DNA of 64,000 nucleotides from Pseudomonas sp. Irchel 3E13 (lineage in GTDB: Bacteria; Pseudomonadota; Gammaproteobacteria; Pseudomonadales; Pseudomonadaceae), in contig NZ_FYDX01000004.1 in assembly GCF_900187455.1 (NCBI RefSeq), positions 433,300-497,299 of the forward strand, read 5' to 3'. Of this stretch, positions 15,751 to 25,345 are shown one piece after another. The notes beneath the pieces were generated by a model. That model was not told the DNA's origin and did no database searches. It was given only the letters and a program-made list of their open reading frames with translations. How positions within the stretch are numbered: position 1 is the first letter of the stretch; each line of letters begins with the position of its first letter. The position numbers and the translations under genes were made by a program.

Positions 15751-16027
15751 CCTTCGCGTCTATCTGGTGTCACGCGCATCAGATTGGTGGCTCAGCACCA
15801 AAACTGCCACTCACCGATTTAGTGCTTGATCCTGGCGAAGCAGTCGCCATCGGCCTCGAAAAAACTTGGTACATCGAAGCGGTGTTGAAGGCTGTGCACC
15901 AGAGGTTGTGCTTGAGCCGACGCCAGGGCGCTGCCATAGAAAATGCCGTAACCCACGCTCAACCAATACGGCCGACGCCATGCCCCAACCCACAAGGCGG
16001 TTACTTAACCCCGAGCGCCCTGCCGGC
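15751..16027. other. Gap with a possible decayed minus-strand frame
   Basis: No intact gene. On the minus strand a 59-codon frame without a good start ends at 15819 and reads RRPYWLSVGYGIFYGSALAS and FDVPSFFEADGDCFARIKH. Its third positions are GC-rich as in real genes here. It may be the tail of a lost gene. The family is not recognised. Confidence 0.35.
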
Positions 16028-16261
16028 TCAGGCCTCAGATATGCCTGCTTCACCGGGCCGTTGCTGGCAGTGAACGGTGGCCCCGCTGCTCACCAACCGC
16101 CACAGCGAAGTCGCTTCATCCCGCTCAATAAACCCCTGCGCTTCAAGCCGCTCAAGCGTGTCCACCGCCCGCTGATAACCAAACAACGCGATCCGCTGAA
16201 CCATCGAGATGCCAAAAGTCTCGTGCGCTTTCAGGCGCGCCAGAAGTTCCAGGTCGTTCAT
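16028..16261 (-). CDS. Small winged-helix-like protein
   Basis: A 77-residue protein from the ATG at 16261, preceded by AAAGGAC at a suitable distance. The sequence LLARLKAHETFGISMVQRIA, FGYQRAVDTLERLEAQGFIER and SLWRLVS has the helix-helix-wing pattern of a small winged-helix DNA-binding domain (residues about 4-55). The open frame extends upstream to 16519 through the start of the glutaminase gene, which is unlikely to be coding. It is divergent from glsA, 145 bases apart, so it could be a local regulator. That is inference. Confidence 0.6.
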   Translation of the reverse strand: MNDLELLARLKAHETFGISMVQRIALFGYQRAVDTLERLEAQGFIERDEATSLWRLVSSGATVHCQQRPGEAGISEA

Positions 16262-16406
16262 GGTTTCTGTCCTTTCATGAAGGGTGTAATCGTGCAATTG
16301 TCCGAAGCCCTTCAGGGGGTCGATTTGCGTCAGCACCACCAACAATGTGCTCCACCCCCGCCCACCATCGTCTGAACCCACACCTCCGCACCCCAGGCAT
16401 TTCCCG

Positions 16407-17327
16407 ATGCAAGCACTGCTGCAAGACATCCTCGACCAGGTCCGCCCGCTGCTCAGCCAGGGCCAGGTGGCGCAATACATCCCTGCCCTCGCCCAGGTCG
16501 AACCCGACCAGTTGGGCATCGCCGTGCACGGCCTGGACGGTCAGGTGCATTGCGCGGGCGATGCGCACACGCCCTTCTCGATCCAGAGCATTTCCAAGGT
16601 GTTCAGCCTGGTCCAGGCGATCGGCCACAGCGGCGAGGCGATCTGGTCGCGGTTGGGCTACGAGCCTTCCGGGCAGGCGTTCAATTCGCTGGTGCAACTG
16701 GAAGTGGAAAAAGGTAAACCGCGCAATCCCTTCATCAACGCCGGGGCGCTGGTGATCTGCGATATCAACCAGTCGCGCTATGCCACACCAACGCTGTCGA
16801 TGCGCGACTTCGTCCGCCGTCTGGCGGGCAATCCGCGCATTGTCAGCGATGCGCTGGTGGCCGAGTCCGAATACCAGCACCGCGCGCGCAACGCGGCCAT
16901 GGCCTACCTGATGCAGGCGTTCGGCAACTTTCATAACGAGGTCGAGGCGGTGCTGCGCAGCTACTTCCACCACTGCGCGCTGTCCATGAACTGCGTGGAT
17001 GTGGCCCGCGCTTTTGCCTTTCTGGCCAACAGCGGTTACTGCCCGCACAGCGGCGAACAGGTGCTCAGCCCGCGCCAGGCGCAACAGGTCAACGCGATCA
17101 TGGCCACCAGCGGGCTGTACGACGAGGCCGGCAATTTCGCCTACCGCGTCGGCTTGCCGGGCAAGAGCGGCGTGGGAGGCGGCATCGTCGCGGTGGTGCC
17201 GGGCCGCTACAGCATCTGTGTGTGGTCGCCCGCGCTCAACGCCTCGGGCAACTCGCTGGCGGGATTGCGCGCGCTGGAACTGCTGAGCGAACGCATGACC
17301 GGATCGGTGTTTTCGGCGGTGCCTTGA
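16407..17327 (+). CDS. glsA: Glutaminase
   Basis: A 306-residue serine-dependent glutaminase, which hydrolyses glutamine to glutamate and ammonia in the cytoplasm. The fold is beta-lactamase-like. The catalytic S-x-x-K motif is visible as [10 protein letters not shown] (Ser61 and Lys64), followed by [34 protein letters not shown] and [17 protein letters not shown], all hallmarks of the family. The length matches the usual 300-310. The ATG at 16407 is chosen because upstream in-frame codons (from 16347) are proline-rich and not conserved in the family. A hairpin follows the stop. Confidence 0.95.
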   Translation: MQALLQDILDQVRPLLSQGQVAQYIPALAQVEPDQLGIAVHGLDGQVHCAGDAHTPFSIQSISKVFSLVQAIGHSGEAIWSRLGYEPSGQAFNSLVQLEVEKGKPRNPFINAGALVICDINQSRYATPTLSMRDFVRRLAGNPRIVSDALVAESEYQHRARNAAMAYLMQAFGNFHNEVEAVLRSYFHHCALSMNCVDVARAFAFLANSGYCPHSGEQVLSPRQAQQVNAIMATSGLYDEAGNFAYRVGLPGKSGVGGGIVAVVPGRYSICVWSPALNASGNSLAGLRALELLSERMTGSVFSAVP

Positions 17328-17349
17328 GCGGCCGTGACATCAAGCGATA

Positions 17350-17376
17350 GTGCCGCGAGGCGGGCCCCCGCGGCAC
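17350..17376. terminator. Hairpin between convergent glsA and autotransporter genes
   Basis: GTGCCGCG and CGCGGCAC form a perfect 8-bp stem around an 11-base GC-rich loop. It lies between two convergent genes and could act for both. There is no clear T-run. Confidence 0.4.
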
Positions 17377-17386
17377 GTTCGCCTGC

Positions 17387-20371
17387 TTAGAACTTCAGTT
17401 CCCACTGCCCCATCAGCGCATGATTGCGGCTGTTGCTGCCCAGTTCGCCGCTGTAGCCCAGGCCGACGGACTGCCGCGCGCTCACGCCCAACGTCAGGCC
17501 GGCTTCGACCACTAGGCTGTCGCGGTCCAGCGCGCTGCCTTCGACGCTGAACGCGTCGCCGCCGGCGAGGAAGGCCTGGCGGGTGCGGGTGTCGAGGCTG
17601 CCGTAGGTGTGGCGCCAGCCGAGGCTGGCCCGCGGGGTCAGGCTCATGCCGTTGTCGAGTTGGCCGAGGTGGGCGATGCGCACGCCGAAGGTGCTGGTGA
17701 GGTTGTCCTGGGTGTCGGCATCCACTGCCAGCGCGGCGTTGCCGCCCTTTTCGCGGTAGCCGTCGCGGTGGTAGCGCTGGTAGCCGAGGTTGGCGAACGG
17801 CTCGGCGTTGAAGCGTCCGCTGCCCAGGGCATAACCCAGTTCGGCGAAGGCTTGCTGGCTGTCGGCGTCGTAGTCGCCCTTGATCCGTTCGTTGAAACCG
17901 CTGAAGTCCAGGCTGCGCTTGCTGTCGCCGTCGTGGGCGCTGTAGGCGGCACCCAGGCGCAGGGCCAGCGGTCCGCTCTGACGCAAGGCGTAGACGCCGG
18001 CGTGCCAGCTATTGACCTTGCCGTCCAGGCCGGTGGCATCCAGGCGGGTGCGCGAGTAACCGCCCAGCACGCCGAGGCGCCAGTCACTGCCGACCGCCCA
18101 ATCGAGGCCGAGCACCAGGCCGCCGGTGCGTTGTTCCAGGGCGCTGCCGCCGTGGCTGCCATCGACCTTGCCGTAGCTGCCGAGGGCTTGGGTCCACAGC
18201 CGGCCGCGGGCGCTCGGGTCATTGAGATCACGCACGCCCTGCGGCAGGCCGGTGGCCGCCAGCACCGGGGTGTCTTGCTCATCGAGGCCGACCAACAGGC
18301 CCGCCGTGCTGCCCATCGATTGCATCGCACCGAGCATGCTGCCGCCGACCTGCGCGCTGCCGGCCAGGGTCGCGCCGGCAAGGTTGGCGGTGCTGCTGGC
18401 GCTCAGTTGCTCGATGGCGTTGCCCGCGGTGGCGGTGGAGGTATTGAGCAGCGCGTTGTACAGCGCGCTGTCGCTGCCGAGGCTACCCAGTGCGCGGGCG
18501 GCGGCGCCGCTGTTGGCGTTCTGGGTGTACTGGGCGAACGACACGTCGTTGCGGGTGTAATCCAGGCCCACCGAGGTGCCGCTGTAGCTGAGGCTCGGGG
18601 TGAGGAAGGCGTAGTCGCTCTCGACCTTGCCGAAAGTGCCTTGCACCGCGCCGGCGTTGAGCACGGTGTAATGGCTCTTCCACGGGTAATCGCCCGCCGA
18701 CGGCTGCACATGCAGGGTCGCGCCGTTGAGGCGGGCGGTGCCGCCAACGCTGATCGGCGCGCTGCTGCCATCGGCATTGACGCCATACACCAGGCTCGCG
18801 CCGCTGCCGAAGTTGAGGTCGCCCTTGACCGTGGCCACGCCCAGCCCCTTGTTGGTCTGCAGGCTGCCGTTGACCGTCAGGCCGCCGACCGAGCCGCCAC
18901 CGGCATAGACGCCACCGGCATCCACCACCAGCGCGCCGAGGATGCTGCCCTGGTTGACCAGGGTCGCGCCCGCGGTGACGCTGCCGCCCTGGCTGAAATC
19001 GTTCTGGCTGCTGAGGGTCCAGCGACCGCCGCTGACCACCAGCTTCTCGAAGTTGGCGCTGTTGCCGAAGCTGCCACTACCGTCGAGGGTCAGGGTGTCG
19101 ATCCCCGCCCCGCCGTCCACCAGGCCGTTGAAGACACCGCCGGTGGTGACGATCAGGTGGTCGTTGCCGCCGCCCATGCTCAGCGCCAAGCCGTTGCCGC
19201 CGCTGATGATGCCGCCGTTGGTCACGCTGTCGTCGTAGTCGCCGATCAGCTTGATGGCGAAGCCTCGCTCGCCTTCGATCCTGCCGTAGTTGCTGATCGT
19301 GGTCGCGGCGACGCCGGCGCCTTCCGCGCCGTCATCCACGAGGATGCCGTTGTCGACGCTGCGGATCACGCCCGTGGCGGTGTTGACGATACTGCCGCCG
19401 CCCATGGCGATGCCTTCGCTGCCGTTGGGCCGGCCGCCGCTGTCGACGCCCTTGGCGCCCAGGCCCTGGATCGTGCCTTCGTTGTAGATGTGGCCGATCA
19501 GGTCGATGTCGACGCCGTCACCGTCGCCGTTGATCTTGCCGTCGGCAATGGCGCCGGTGATGACCCCGCCGGCGTAGTTGAACACGGTGCCGGAACCGTC
19601 GGAGCCGAAGCCCGAGCCGTTGCGCCCGGTGACAGCGCCATAGTTGTACAGGGTGGCGTCGGTCTTCAGGTCGATGCCGTGGCGGTCGGCGCTGACGGTG
19701 CCGTAGTTGTAGACGGTGACGCCGGTGGATTCGCCGATCTTGATGCCGTCGTATTTCTGGTCCTTGCCATCCTTGTCCTGCGGCGCGGTGTCGGTGCGGA
19801 TCAGGCCGTAGTTGGTAATCACCGCGTTGGAGCCGGTCTTGATCGCGTCGTTGCCCACCGAGTGGATCACGCCCGTGGCCTCGTTGGTCAGGGTGGTGGT
19901 GAACTTCGGGTTGTTCAGGGTTTCCAGGTCGATCGCCTGGCCATCCACGGTCGACTCGATGGTGCCGGCGTTGACGATCTTCAGGCTGCCGCCGGCAACC
20001 GGGTTGGTCTGGATCCGCAGGCCGTCGTTGGTACCCTGGATCAGCGCGCCGGCGCGGTTGTTGATGACGAAGTGGCTTTCGTCCTCGCCATCGCTCTTGG
20101 TGTCGATGCCGCGGGCGACGGTGGAGCGAATGATGCCGGCGTTGTCCACGCTGACCGTGGTGCCGCTGGTTTGCTTGGGCAGGATCACGCCGTCATCGCT
20201 GCCGGCGACGATGCTGCCCTGGGCGGTGACCTTGAGGGTATCGCCCTTCTTCAGTTCCAGCGTGTCGCGGGTGGCGCTGCTGATCAGGTAGTCCTTGGCA
20301 AAACCGGACGGGGCGAAAGAGGCACTGGCGAGTGCGACGCAGAGGGCAAGGCGATGCGGCGTGAAGAGCAT
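17387..20371 (-). CDS. Autotransporter (type V secretion) with beta-helical passenger
   Basis: A 994-residue secreted or surface protein. It has a signal peptide (1-25, ending GFA-K) and a long passenger (about 26-620) of repeated short strands such as NAGIIRSTVARGIDTKSDGED, NYGTVSADRHGIDL and NAGTIESTVDGQAIDL, typical of a beta-helix. A linker and an autotransporter beta-barrel follow (about 720-994: GRLWTQALGSYGKVDGSHGG, WRLGVLGGYSRTRLD, SWHAGVYALRQSGPLALRLG), ending in Phe as outer-membrane barrels do. No protease triad or RGD motif stands out, so adhesion or biofilm function is a guess. A LysR gene lies upstream on the same strand. Confidence 0.9.
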   Translation of the reverse strand: MLFTPHRLALCVALASASFAPSGFAKDYLISSATRDTLELKKGDTLKVTAQGSIVAGSDDGVILPKQTSGTTVSVDNAGIIRSTVARGIDTKSDGEDESHFVINNRAGALIQGTNDGLRIQTNPVAGGSLKIVNAGTIESTVDGQAIDLETLNNPKFTTTLTNEATGVIHSVGNDAIKTGSNAVITNYGLIRTDTAPQDKDGKDQKYDGIKIGESTGVTVYNYGTVSADRHGIDLKTDATLYNYGAVTGRNGSGFGSDGSGTVFNYAGGVITGAIADGKINGDGDGVDIDLIGHIYNEGTIQGLGAKGVDSGGRPNGSEGIAMGGGSIVNTATGVIRSVDNGILVDDGAEGAGVAATTISNYGRIEGERGFAIKLIGDYDDSVTNGGIISGGNGLALSMGGGNDHLIVTTGGVFNGLVDGGAGIDTLTLDGSGSFGNSANFEKLVVSGGRWTLSSQNDFSQGGSVTAGATLVNQGSILGALVVDAGGVYAGGGSVGGLTVNGSLQTNKGLGVATVKGDLNFGSGASLVYGVNADGSSAPISVGGTARLNGATLHVQPSAGDYPWKSHYTVLNAGAVQGTFGKVESDYAFLTPSLSYSGTSVGLDYTRNDVSFAQYTQNANSGAAARALGSLGSDSALYNALLNTSTATAGNAIEQLSASSTANLAGATLAGSAQVGGSMLGAMQSMGSTAGLLVGLDEQDTPVLAATGLPQGVRDLNDPSARGRLWTQALGSYGKVDGSHGGSALEQRTGGLVLGLDWAVGSDWRLGVLGGYSRTRLDATGLDGKVNSWHAGVYALRQSGPLALRLGAAYSAHDGDSKRSLDFSGFNERIKGDYDADSQQAFAELGYALGSGRFNAEPFANLGYQRYHRDGYREKGGNAALAVDADTQDNLTSTFGVRIAHLGQLDNGMSLTPRASLGWRHTYGSLDTRTRQAFLAGGDAFSVEGSALDRDSLVVEAGLTLGVSARQSVGLGYSGELGSNSRNHALMGQWELKF

Positions 20372-20464
20372 GGTGAGCGACCGTTATCCTTATTGAAAGG
20401 CGCTCAATATGGCGGCGGGATATGACGGTTTGATTGATAGGCTCTATCGAACCGCGCCGGTCAG

Positions 20465-21376
20465 TTAACCGTCCCGCGAGCCGGTCTGCTCCAGTTGCTC
20501 CTCGAACCAGCGCAGCACCGCCTGGCACCCCGGGTGCGCCGCGCCGCTGTCGCGCAACCACAGCGCGTAGACGCCTTCGGTCTTGAGCGGCTCGCCGAAC
20601 GGCAGGATCAGGTCGCCGCGGGCCAGTGCGTCGTGGGCGAGCATGCGGTCGGTCATCGCCACGCCGAGGCCACGGGCCGCCGCGTCGAGGGCCAGGTCAT
20701 CGAGGTTGAATTGCAGGTGCTTGTAACTGCGCGGCTGATGATCCGCCTGCGCCTGCAACCACTGGGTCCATTCATGGCGCGCGGTCGAGCCGTGGATCAG
20801 CGCATGGCCGGCCAGCTCGTCGAGGGAGCGCGGCGGCAACTGACCGTCGCCCAGCACCGGCGCGCAGACCGGAATCAGGTATTCGTCGAACAACGGCGTC
20901 AGCGGCCGGCCATCGAGGCCTTCGCGCAGGTACAGCACGTAGGCGTCACAGTCGCCGCTGGTGTCCACCACTTCGCCGCTGACCGTCTCGATGGACAGGC
21001 ACAGTTCCGGGTTGGCCGCGTAGAACGAACTCAGCCGCGGCAACAGCCAGCGCACCGCCAGCGAAACGAAGATGCGGATGCGGAACGGCCGCTCCGCCGA
21101 CGGCGGCGCGAGCCGTTCGCCGAGGGCGCGCAGGTCCTTGAGGATCGCGCAGGACAACGCATACACCTCGCGCCCCGCTTCGGTCAGCGCGACCTTGCGG
21201 CTGGTGCGGTCGAACAGCGCCACCCGGTAATGCTCTTCCAGTTGCTGGATCTGCCGGCTGACCGCGCTCTGGGTCAGGTGCAACTGGCGGGCGGCCTCGG
21301 TAAAGCTGCTGCTGTCGGCGACGTGGACCAGCGCCTGCAGGGCCTGGAGCGACGGTGTACGAAAGAAGTTATCCAT
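20465..21376 (-). CDS. LysR-family transcriptional regulator
   Basis: A 303-residue LysR regulator. The N-terminal winged helix (1-60) contains SLQALQALVHVADSSSFTEA and QLHLTQSAVSRQIQQLEEHY. The C-terminal part is a periplasmic-binding-like effector domain (about 95-300: FRIRIFVSLAVRWLLPRLSSF, DLALDAAARGLGVAMTDRML). It is of the GcvA-like subgroup by general pattern. It is divergent from the oxidoreductase/polyamine-binding genes at 21506 with a 129-base shared intergenic region, so these are its likely targets. Its own downstream neighbour is the autotransporter, 93 bases away. Confidence 0.93.
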   Translation of the reverse strand: MDNFFRTPSLQALQALVHVADSSSFTEAARQLHLTQSAVSRQIQQLEEHYRVALFDRTSRKVALTEAGREVYALSCAILKDLRALGERLAPPSAERPFRIRIFVSLAVRWLLPRLSSFYAANPELCLSIETVSGEVVDTSGDCDAYVLYLREGLDGRPLTPLFDEYLIPVCAPVLGDGQLPPRSLDELAGHALIHGSTARHEWTQWLQAQADHQPRSYKHLQFNLDDLALDAAARGLGVAMTDRMLAHDALARGDLILPFGEPLKTEGVYALWLRDSGAAHPGCQAVLRWFEEQLEQTGSRDG

Positions 21377-21505
21377 GCGTTTTGAGAATGCCTGAATGAA
21401 TTTTTAACGTTAGAAGACCGCCGCCAACGCTCGTAAATTAAGGCTTGTCCAGCGCCTCGCGACATCACTTCCGATAAGCCAGGCGCATTGATTGTGGAGA
21501 GCCCG

Positions 21506-22810
21506 ATGTCAATTGACAACCGCTGTGGATGGATCGCCCTGGCCGGCGAATCACCGCCCCGGCCGCGCCTCGAGCGCAACCTGCAGGCCGACTGGCTGAT
21601 TATCGGCGGCGGGATCACCGGCTTGTCGGCGGCGCACAGCCTGGCGGCGCAATTCCCCGACCAGCGCATCGTTTTGCTGGACCGCCAGCGCGTGGCGCAA
21701 GGTGCTTCGGCGCGCAACTCGGGCTTTGCCGTCAGCCATGAATTGCCGGCAGCGAGCGAACTGCTCGGCACGCCCGGCTTCGCCGGTTATCAGGTCGCCT
21801 CGCGAATTGGCGTGGCGGCCGGCCAGGAACTGCGCCGGCGCATTCACGACCTGGGCATCGACTGCGAATTCGATGAAGGAGGCTATCACTTTGCGGTGCA
21901 CCGGCCGGAGCACCTGCGCCACGCCGAAGCGGCCATCGAAACCCTCACCGCCGTCGGCGCCGACGCCCGCTACCTGGAAGGCGACACCTTGGGCACCCGC
22001 CTGGGAAGCGCGTTTTACGCCCGCGCCATTCATTGCGCCGGCGGCAATGCGCTGCTGCAGCCGGCCCGCTATGTGCGCGGCCTGGCCGACAGCCTGCCGC
22101 CAAACGTGGAAGTGTTCGAGAACAGCGCGGTGCTCGACCTCCAGCGCAATGGCGGCCACTGGCATGCACGCCTCGAGGCCGGCGAGGTCCGGGCGACCCG
22201 GGTGCTCGGCTGTGTCGGCGCGTTCCTGAACCGGGTCGGCGTGCACCGCAGCGGCACCTTCCCGCTCGAACTGAGCGCCAGCATCACCCGGCCGTTGACC
22301 GAGGCGCGCTGGCAGAGCCTGTTTGCCGAACGCACCTGGGGCGTGCTGTCGACCTTGCCGGGCGGCGCCACGGTGCGCCTGCTGCCGGGTCGGCGCCTGC
22401 TGATCCGCAACACGGTGGAATACCGTCAGGCCGACCTCGACCGCGCCGGCTTGCAACGCCGCCAGCACGAACACGTGCGGGGTTTGCAAAAACGCTTCCC
22501 CGGCCTCGACGCCAGGGACATCGAATACACCTGGACCGGCCACCTGAGCGGCACGCGCTCCGGCGAGCCGTACTTCGCCCGGGTCGACCAGGACTTTTAC
22601 GCCGTGTCCGGCTGCAACGGCTCGGGCGTGGCCCGCGGAACGCTGTGGGGCCGCTTGCTCGCGGACCTGGCCATGGGCGCCAGTTCGCCGCTGCTCAGCG
22701 ATGTCCTCGCTCAGGCCCATCCCGGCTACCTGCCGCCACGCCCTTTCTTCGACGTCGGCGCGATTGCGCGGATGGCCTGGGAAGTGCGCCGTGCCCGGCT
22801 GGAACGTTGA
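21506..22810 (+). CDS. FAD-dependent oxidoreductase (DAO/PuuB-like)
   Basis: A 434-residue flavoprotein of the D-amino-acid-oxidase superfamily. The dinucleotide fold is at about 28-60 (ADWLIIGGGITGLSAAHSLA, IVLLDRQRVAQGASARNSG), where the GASxRNSG/A loop is typical of gamma-glutamylputrescine oxidase relatives. The C-terminal FAD part reads YTWTGHLSGTRSGEPY and FYAVSGCNGSGVARG. The start at 21506 is supported by GGAG seven bases upstream. A polyamine-type binding protein gene follows 46 bases downstream, so oxidation of a polyamine or conjugated amine is likely. The substrate is not proven. The same pairing recurs at 55422-57817. Confidence 0.85.
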   Translation: MSIDNRCGWIALAGESPPRPRLERNLQADWLIIGGGITGLSAAHSLAAQFPDQRIVLLDRQRVAQGASARNSGFAVSHELPAASELLGTPGFAGYQVASRIGVAAGQELRRRIHDLGIDCEFDEGGYHFAVHRPEHLRHAEAAIETLTAVGADARYLEGDTLGTRLGSAFYARAIHCAGGNALLQPARYVRGLADSLPPNVEVFENSAVLDLQRNGGHWHARLEAGEVRATRVLGCVGAFLNRVGVHRSGTFPLELSASITRPLTEARWQSLFAERTWGVLSTLPGGATVRLLPGRRLLIRNTVEYRQADLDRAGLQRRQHEHVRGLQKRFPGLDARDIEYTWTGHLSGTRSGEPYFARVDQDFYAVSGCNGSGVARGTLWGRLLADLAMGASSPLLSDVLAQAHPGYLPPRPFFDVGAIARMAWEVRRARLER

Positions 22811-22856
22811 CGAACCCGGCGCTCGCGCCCCTTGCAACAACAAAAGAGAGAGCAAG

Positions 22857-23945
22857 ATGATCAAACGTACCTGCCTGCTCGCCGCCTCGGCGGCGCTGCT
22901 CAGCGTCGCGGCCCATGCCGCCGACAGCGTCAACATCGCCAACTGGAGCGGCTATGTCGCCGAGGACACCCTCACCGAGTTCACCCGGCGCACCGGCATC
23001 CAGACCACCTACGACCTGATCGACAGCAACGAAACCACCGAAGCCAAATTGATGACCGGCGGCAGCGGCTACGACCTGGTCAGCCCGTCCAACCACTTCC
23101 TGCCCCGGCTGATCAAGGCCGGCGCCATCCAGGAACTGGACCGCAGCAAGCTGCCCAACTGGAACAACCTCGATCCCAAGCTGATGAAGCTTTTGGAGAG
23201 CAGCGATCCGGGCAACCGCTATGCGATCCCGTACATGTGGGTCACCGTTGGCATCGGTTACAACGAGGACAAGATCAAAGCGATCTTCGGCAACACCGAC
23301 GTCACCCAGTCCTGGCAACTGCTGTTCGACCCGGAAAACATCCGCAAGCTCAGTCAGTGCGGCGTGGCGTTCCTCGACAACCCGACGCAGATCCTGCCGA
23401 TCACCCTGCGCACGCTGGGGCTCGACCCGCACAGCGAAAGCCCCGCCGACCTGAAAAAAGCCGAGGCTGCGCTGCTCGCGGTGCGTCCTTCGATCAGCTA
23501 TTTCCATCAGTCCAAGTACGTCAGCGACCTGGCCAACGGCAATATCTGCGTGGCCATCGGCTTCAGCGGCGACGTGCTGCAGGCGATGAGCAGCGCGCAA
23601 CATGCCAACAACGGCGTGCACCTGAACTACAGCATCCCCCGCGAAGGCTCGACCATCGCCGTGGACATGGTCGCCATCCCGAAAGCCGCGCCGCACCTGG
23701 ACGCTGCCTACGCCTACCTGAACTACCTGCTCGACCCCAAGGTGATGGCCAGCATCAGCAACGCGGTGCAATACCCCAACGGCAACGCGGCCTCGCTGCC
23801 GTACCTCGACCCGGCGCTGCGCGACAACCCGGCCGCCTACCCGCCACAAGCGGTGCTCGACACCCTGTTCCCGATCCAGACCCTGACGCCCTCGGGCATG
23901 CGCCTGAGCACACGGTTGTGGACGCGGGTCACCAGCGGCAAGTGA
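22857..23945 (+). CDS. Polyamine ABC transporter substrate-binding protein (PotF-like), orphan
   Basis: A 362-residue periplasmic binding protein with a signal peptide (1-22, ending AHA-A). PotF/SpuD-type features: [66 protein letters not shown] and [21 protein letters not shown]. Aromatic and acidic residues of the polyamine pocket lie in these segments. No permease or ATPase genes accompany it, so it must share transporter parts encoded elsewhere or act as a sensor. It is co-directional with the FAD oxidoreductase. It is a clear paralogue of the protein at 55422. Confidence 0.9.
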   Translation: MIKRTCLLAASAALLSVAAHAADSVNIANWSGYVAEDTLTEFTRRTGIQTTYDLIDSNETTEAKLMTGGSGYDLVSPSNHFLPRLIKAGAIQELDRSKLPNWNNLDPKLMKLLESSDPGNRYAIPYMWVTVGIGYNEDKIKAIFGNTDVTQSWQLLFDPENIRKLSQCGVAFLDNPTQILPITLRTLGLDPHSESPADLKKAEAALLAVRPSISYFHQSKYVSDLANGNICVAIGFSGDVLQAMSSAQHANNGVHLNYSIPREGSTIAVDMVAIPKAAPHLDAAYAYLNYLLDPKVMASISNAVQYPNGNAASLPYLDPALRDNPAAYPPQAVLDTLFPIQTLTPSGMRLSTRLWTRVTSGK

Positions 23946-23953
23946 GTCAGCCG

Positions 23954-23996
23954 GCGCGTTCAGCCGCCTGCGTGACGGCTGAACGCGCTCTTTATT
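23954..23996 (+). terminator. Rho-independent terminator after binding-protein gene
   Basis: GCGCGTTCAGCCG and CGGCTGAACGCGC form a perfect 13-bp stem with a 9-base loop, followed by TCTTTATT. It begins 8 bases after the stop codon. Confidence 0.85.
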
Positions 23997-24097
23997 ACCC
24001 GCAACTGTAGGACCCTTCACATAATCGGCAATGAAACTTTACCGGCACCCGCCCTCTAAGCATGATCGACCGCCCGCACCCATGGAGGATCCTGCGC

Positions 24098-25321
24098 ATG
24101 CTTGGCGCCCTGCTCGACAAAGTCTTCAACCGCCCCCTCACCCAGGACGGGTTCGCCCAAAAATTCATCAAGGCCGCGCGCGACGCCGGCTTCAGTGGCC
24201 CACTCACTTATGCGCCGGACGACTTCCGGATCGAACACAGCGAGGGCGCCTACTTCAATCTGCACAACGCCTTCCGTGATTATCAGAACGCTGAGCGCCC
24301 GCAGCGGGCTGCTGCGCTTAACGGCTACATAGCGACCTTACTCAGAGCCCGCGACACCGGGCCGCGTTCGTTCGAGGAGGTCAGGTCGTTGTTGCGCCCG
24401 GTCGTTCGCAACCTCGGCATGCTTGAAGAGGTCCGCCTGCACACCGTCCGTACCGAAGGACTGGATGCGCCGTACAGCGTGGCCCAATTGCCGGTGGGCA
24501 AGGACTGCGTGGCGCTGCTGGCGGTCGACTCTCCCGAAGCCACCTCCACCCTGACCAAAGGCCCCGAGGAACACTGGGGCGTGAACATGGAACAGGCCAT
24601 GGCGATTGCCATGGACAACCTGCGCGCAACCACTGCGGATGCCTTCGACGAGGTCGTGCCGGGGCTGTATGTCGGGCGCTGGGGTGACGGCTACGACACC
24701 AGCCGGGTGCTGCTGCCGGACGTGTTGCAGCGGGCGCCCGTCAAGGGCCGGCCGGTGTTCATGATCCCCACCACGGATGTCTTGCTGGTGGCGGGCGACA
24801 AGGACGAGGAGGCGATCCTGCACATGGTCGAAGTCAGCCAGAAAACCATGGAAAACGGCCGCACGCTGTCCAGCCAGGTCTACACCTACGACGATCAGCG
24901 CATCGTGCCCTTCCCGCCCGGCAACGAAGCTCTGGAAATACGCCGTGCAAGCCTGGAGCGCGTGCTGCTGCAAGGTGCCTATCACATGCAGAAGGAGTTG
25001 CTGGACAAGATCCATGAAGCGCACCAGCAGGACCTGTTCGTCGCGACCTACCAGCTTTTTCGTCAGTCCGAAGACGACGTCCGGACCTTCTCGGCGTGCA
25101 GCTGGACAGAAACCGTGGACACCCTGCTGCCGCGCACCGACCGCGTCGCGCTGGTGCAATTGCGCGACGACGGCACTGCCGACACCCGGGTGGTGGAATG
25201 GAATGATCTGGAAACCCACCTGAGCGAGTGGCTGCAACCGACGGGCACCTACCCGCCGCGCTACCGAACCCTTGGGTTTGCAACGCCGGAGCAGTTGAGC
25301 CGGTTGACGCCGCTCACCTGA
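24098..25321 (+). CDS. DUF1444-like protein of unknown function
   Basis: A 407-residue cytosolic protein. The ATG at 24098 has GGAGG nine bases upstream and is preferred to the in-frame ATG at 24062. The N-terminal part resembles the DUF1444 (YtpQ-like) family: LTQDGFAQKFIKAARDAGF, FRIEHSEGAYFNLHNAF, then LPVGKDCVALLAVDSPE and VMIP-type strands (PVFMIPTTDVLLVAGDKDEEA). It stands alone between a terminator upstream and the convergent NrsF-like gene downstream. The function of the family is unknown to me. Confidence 0.7.
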   Translation: MLGALLDKVFNRPLTQDGFAQKFIKAARDAGFSGPLTYAPDDFRIEHSEGAYFNLHNAFRDYQNAERPQRAAALNGYIATLLRARDTGPRSFEEVRSLLRPVVRNLGMLEEVRLHTVRTEGLDAPYSVAQLPVGKDCVALLAVDSPEATSTLTKGPEEHWGVNMEQAMAIAMDNLRATTADAFDEVVPGLYVGRWGDGYDTSRVLLPDVLQRAPVKGRPVFMIPTTDVLLVAGDKDEEAILHMVEVSQKTMENGRTLSSQVYTYDDQRIVPFPPGNEALEIRRASLERVLLQGAYHMQKELLDKIHEAHQQDLFVATYQLFRQSEDDVRTFSACSWTETVDTLLPRTDRVALVQLRDDGTADTRVVEWNDLETHLSEWLQPTGTYPPRYRTLGFATPEQLSRLTPLT

Positions 25322-25345
25322 CTTGCCCTCGCCATGCTGCGCGGG

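Noticed and set aside
17609..20425. 938-codon open frame opposite the autotransporter gene
   Set aside because: It is an antisense frame caused by high GC third positions. Its translation is low-complexity A/V/G/D-rich with no domain, while the opposite strand encodes a complete autotransporter.
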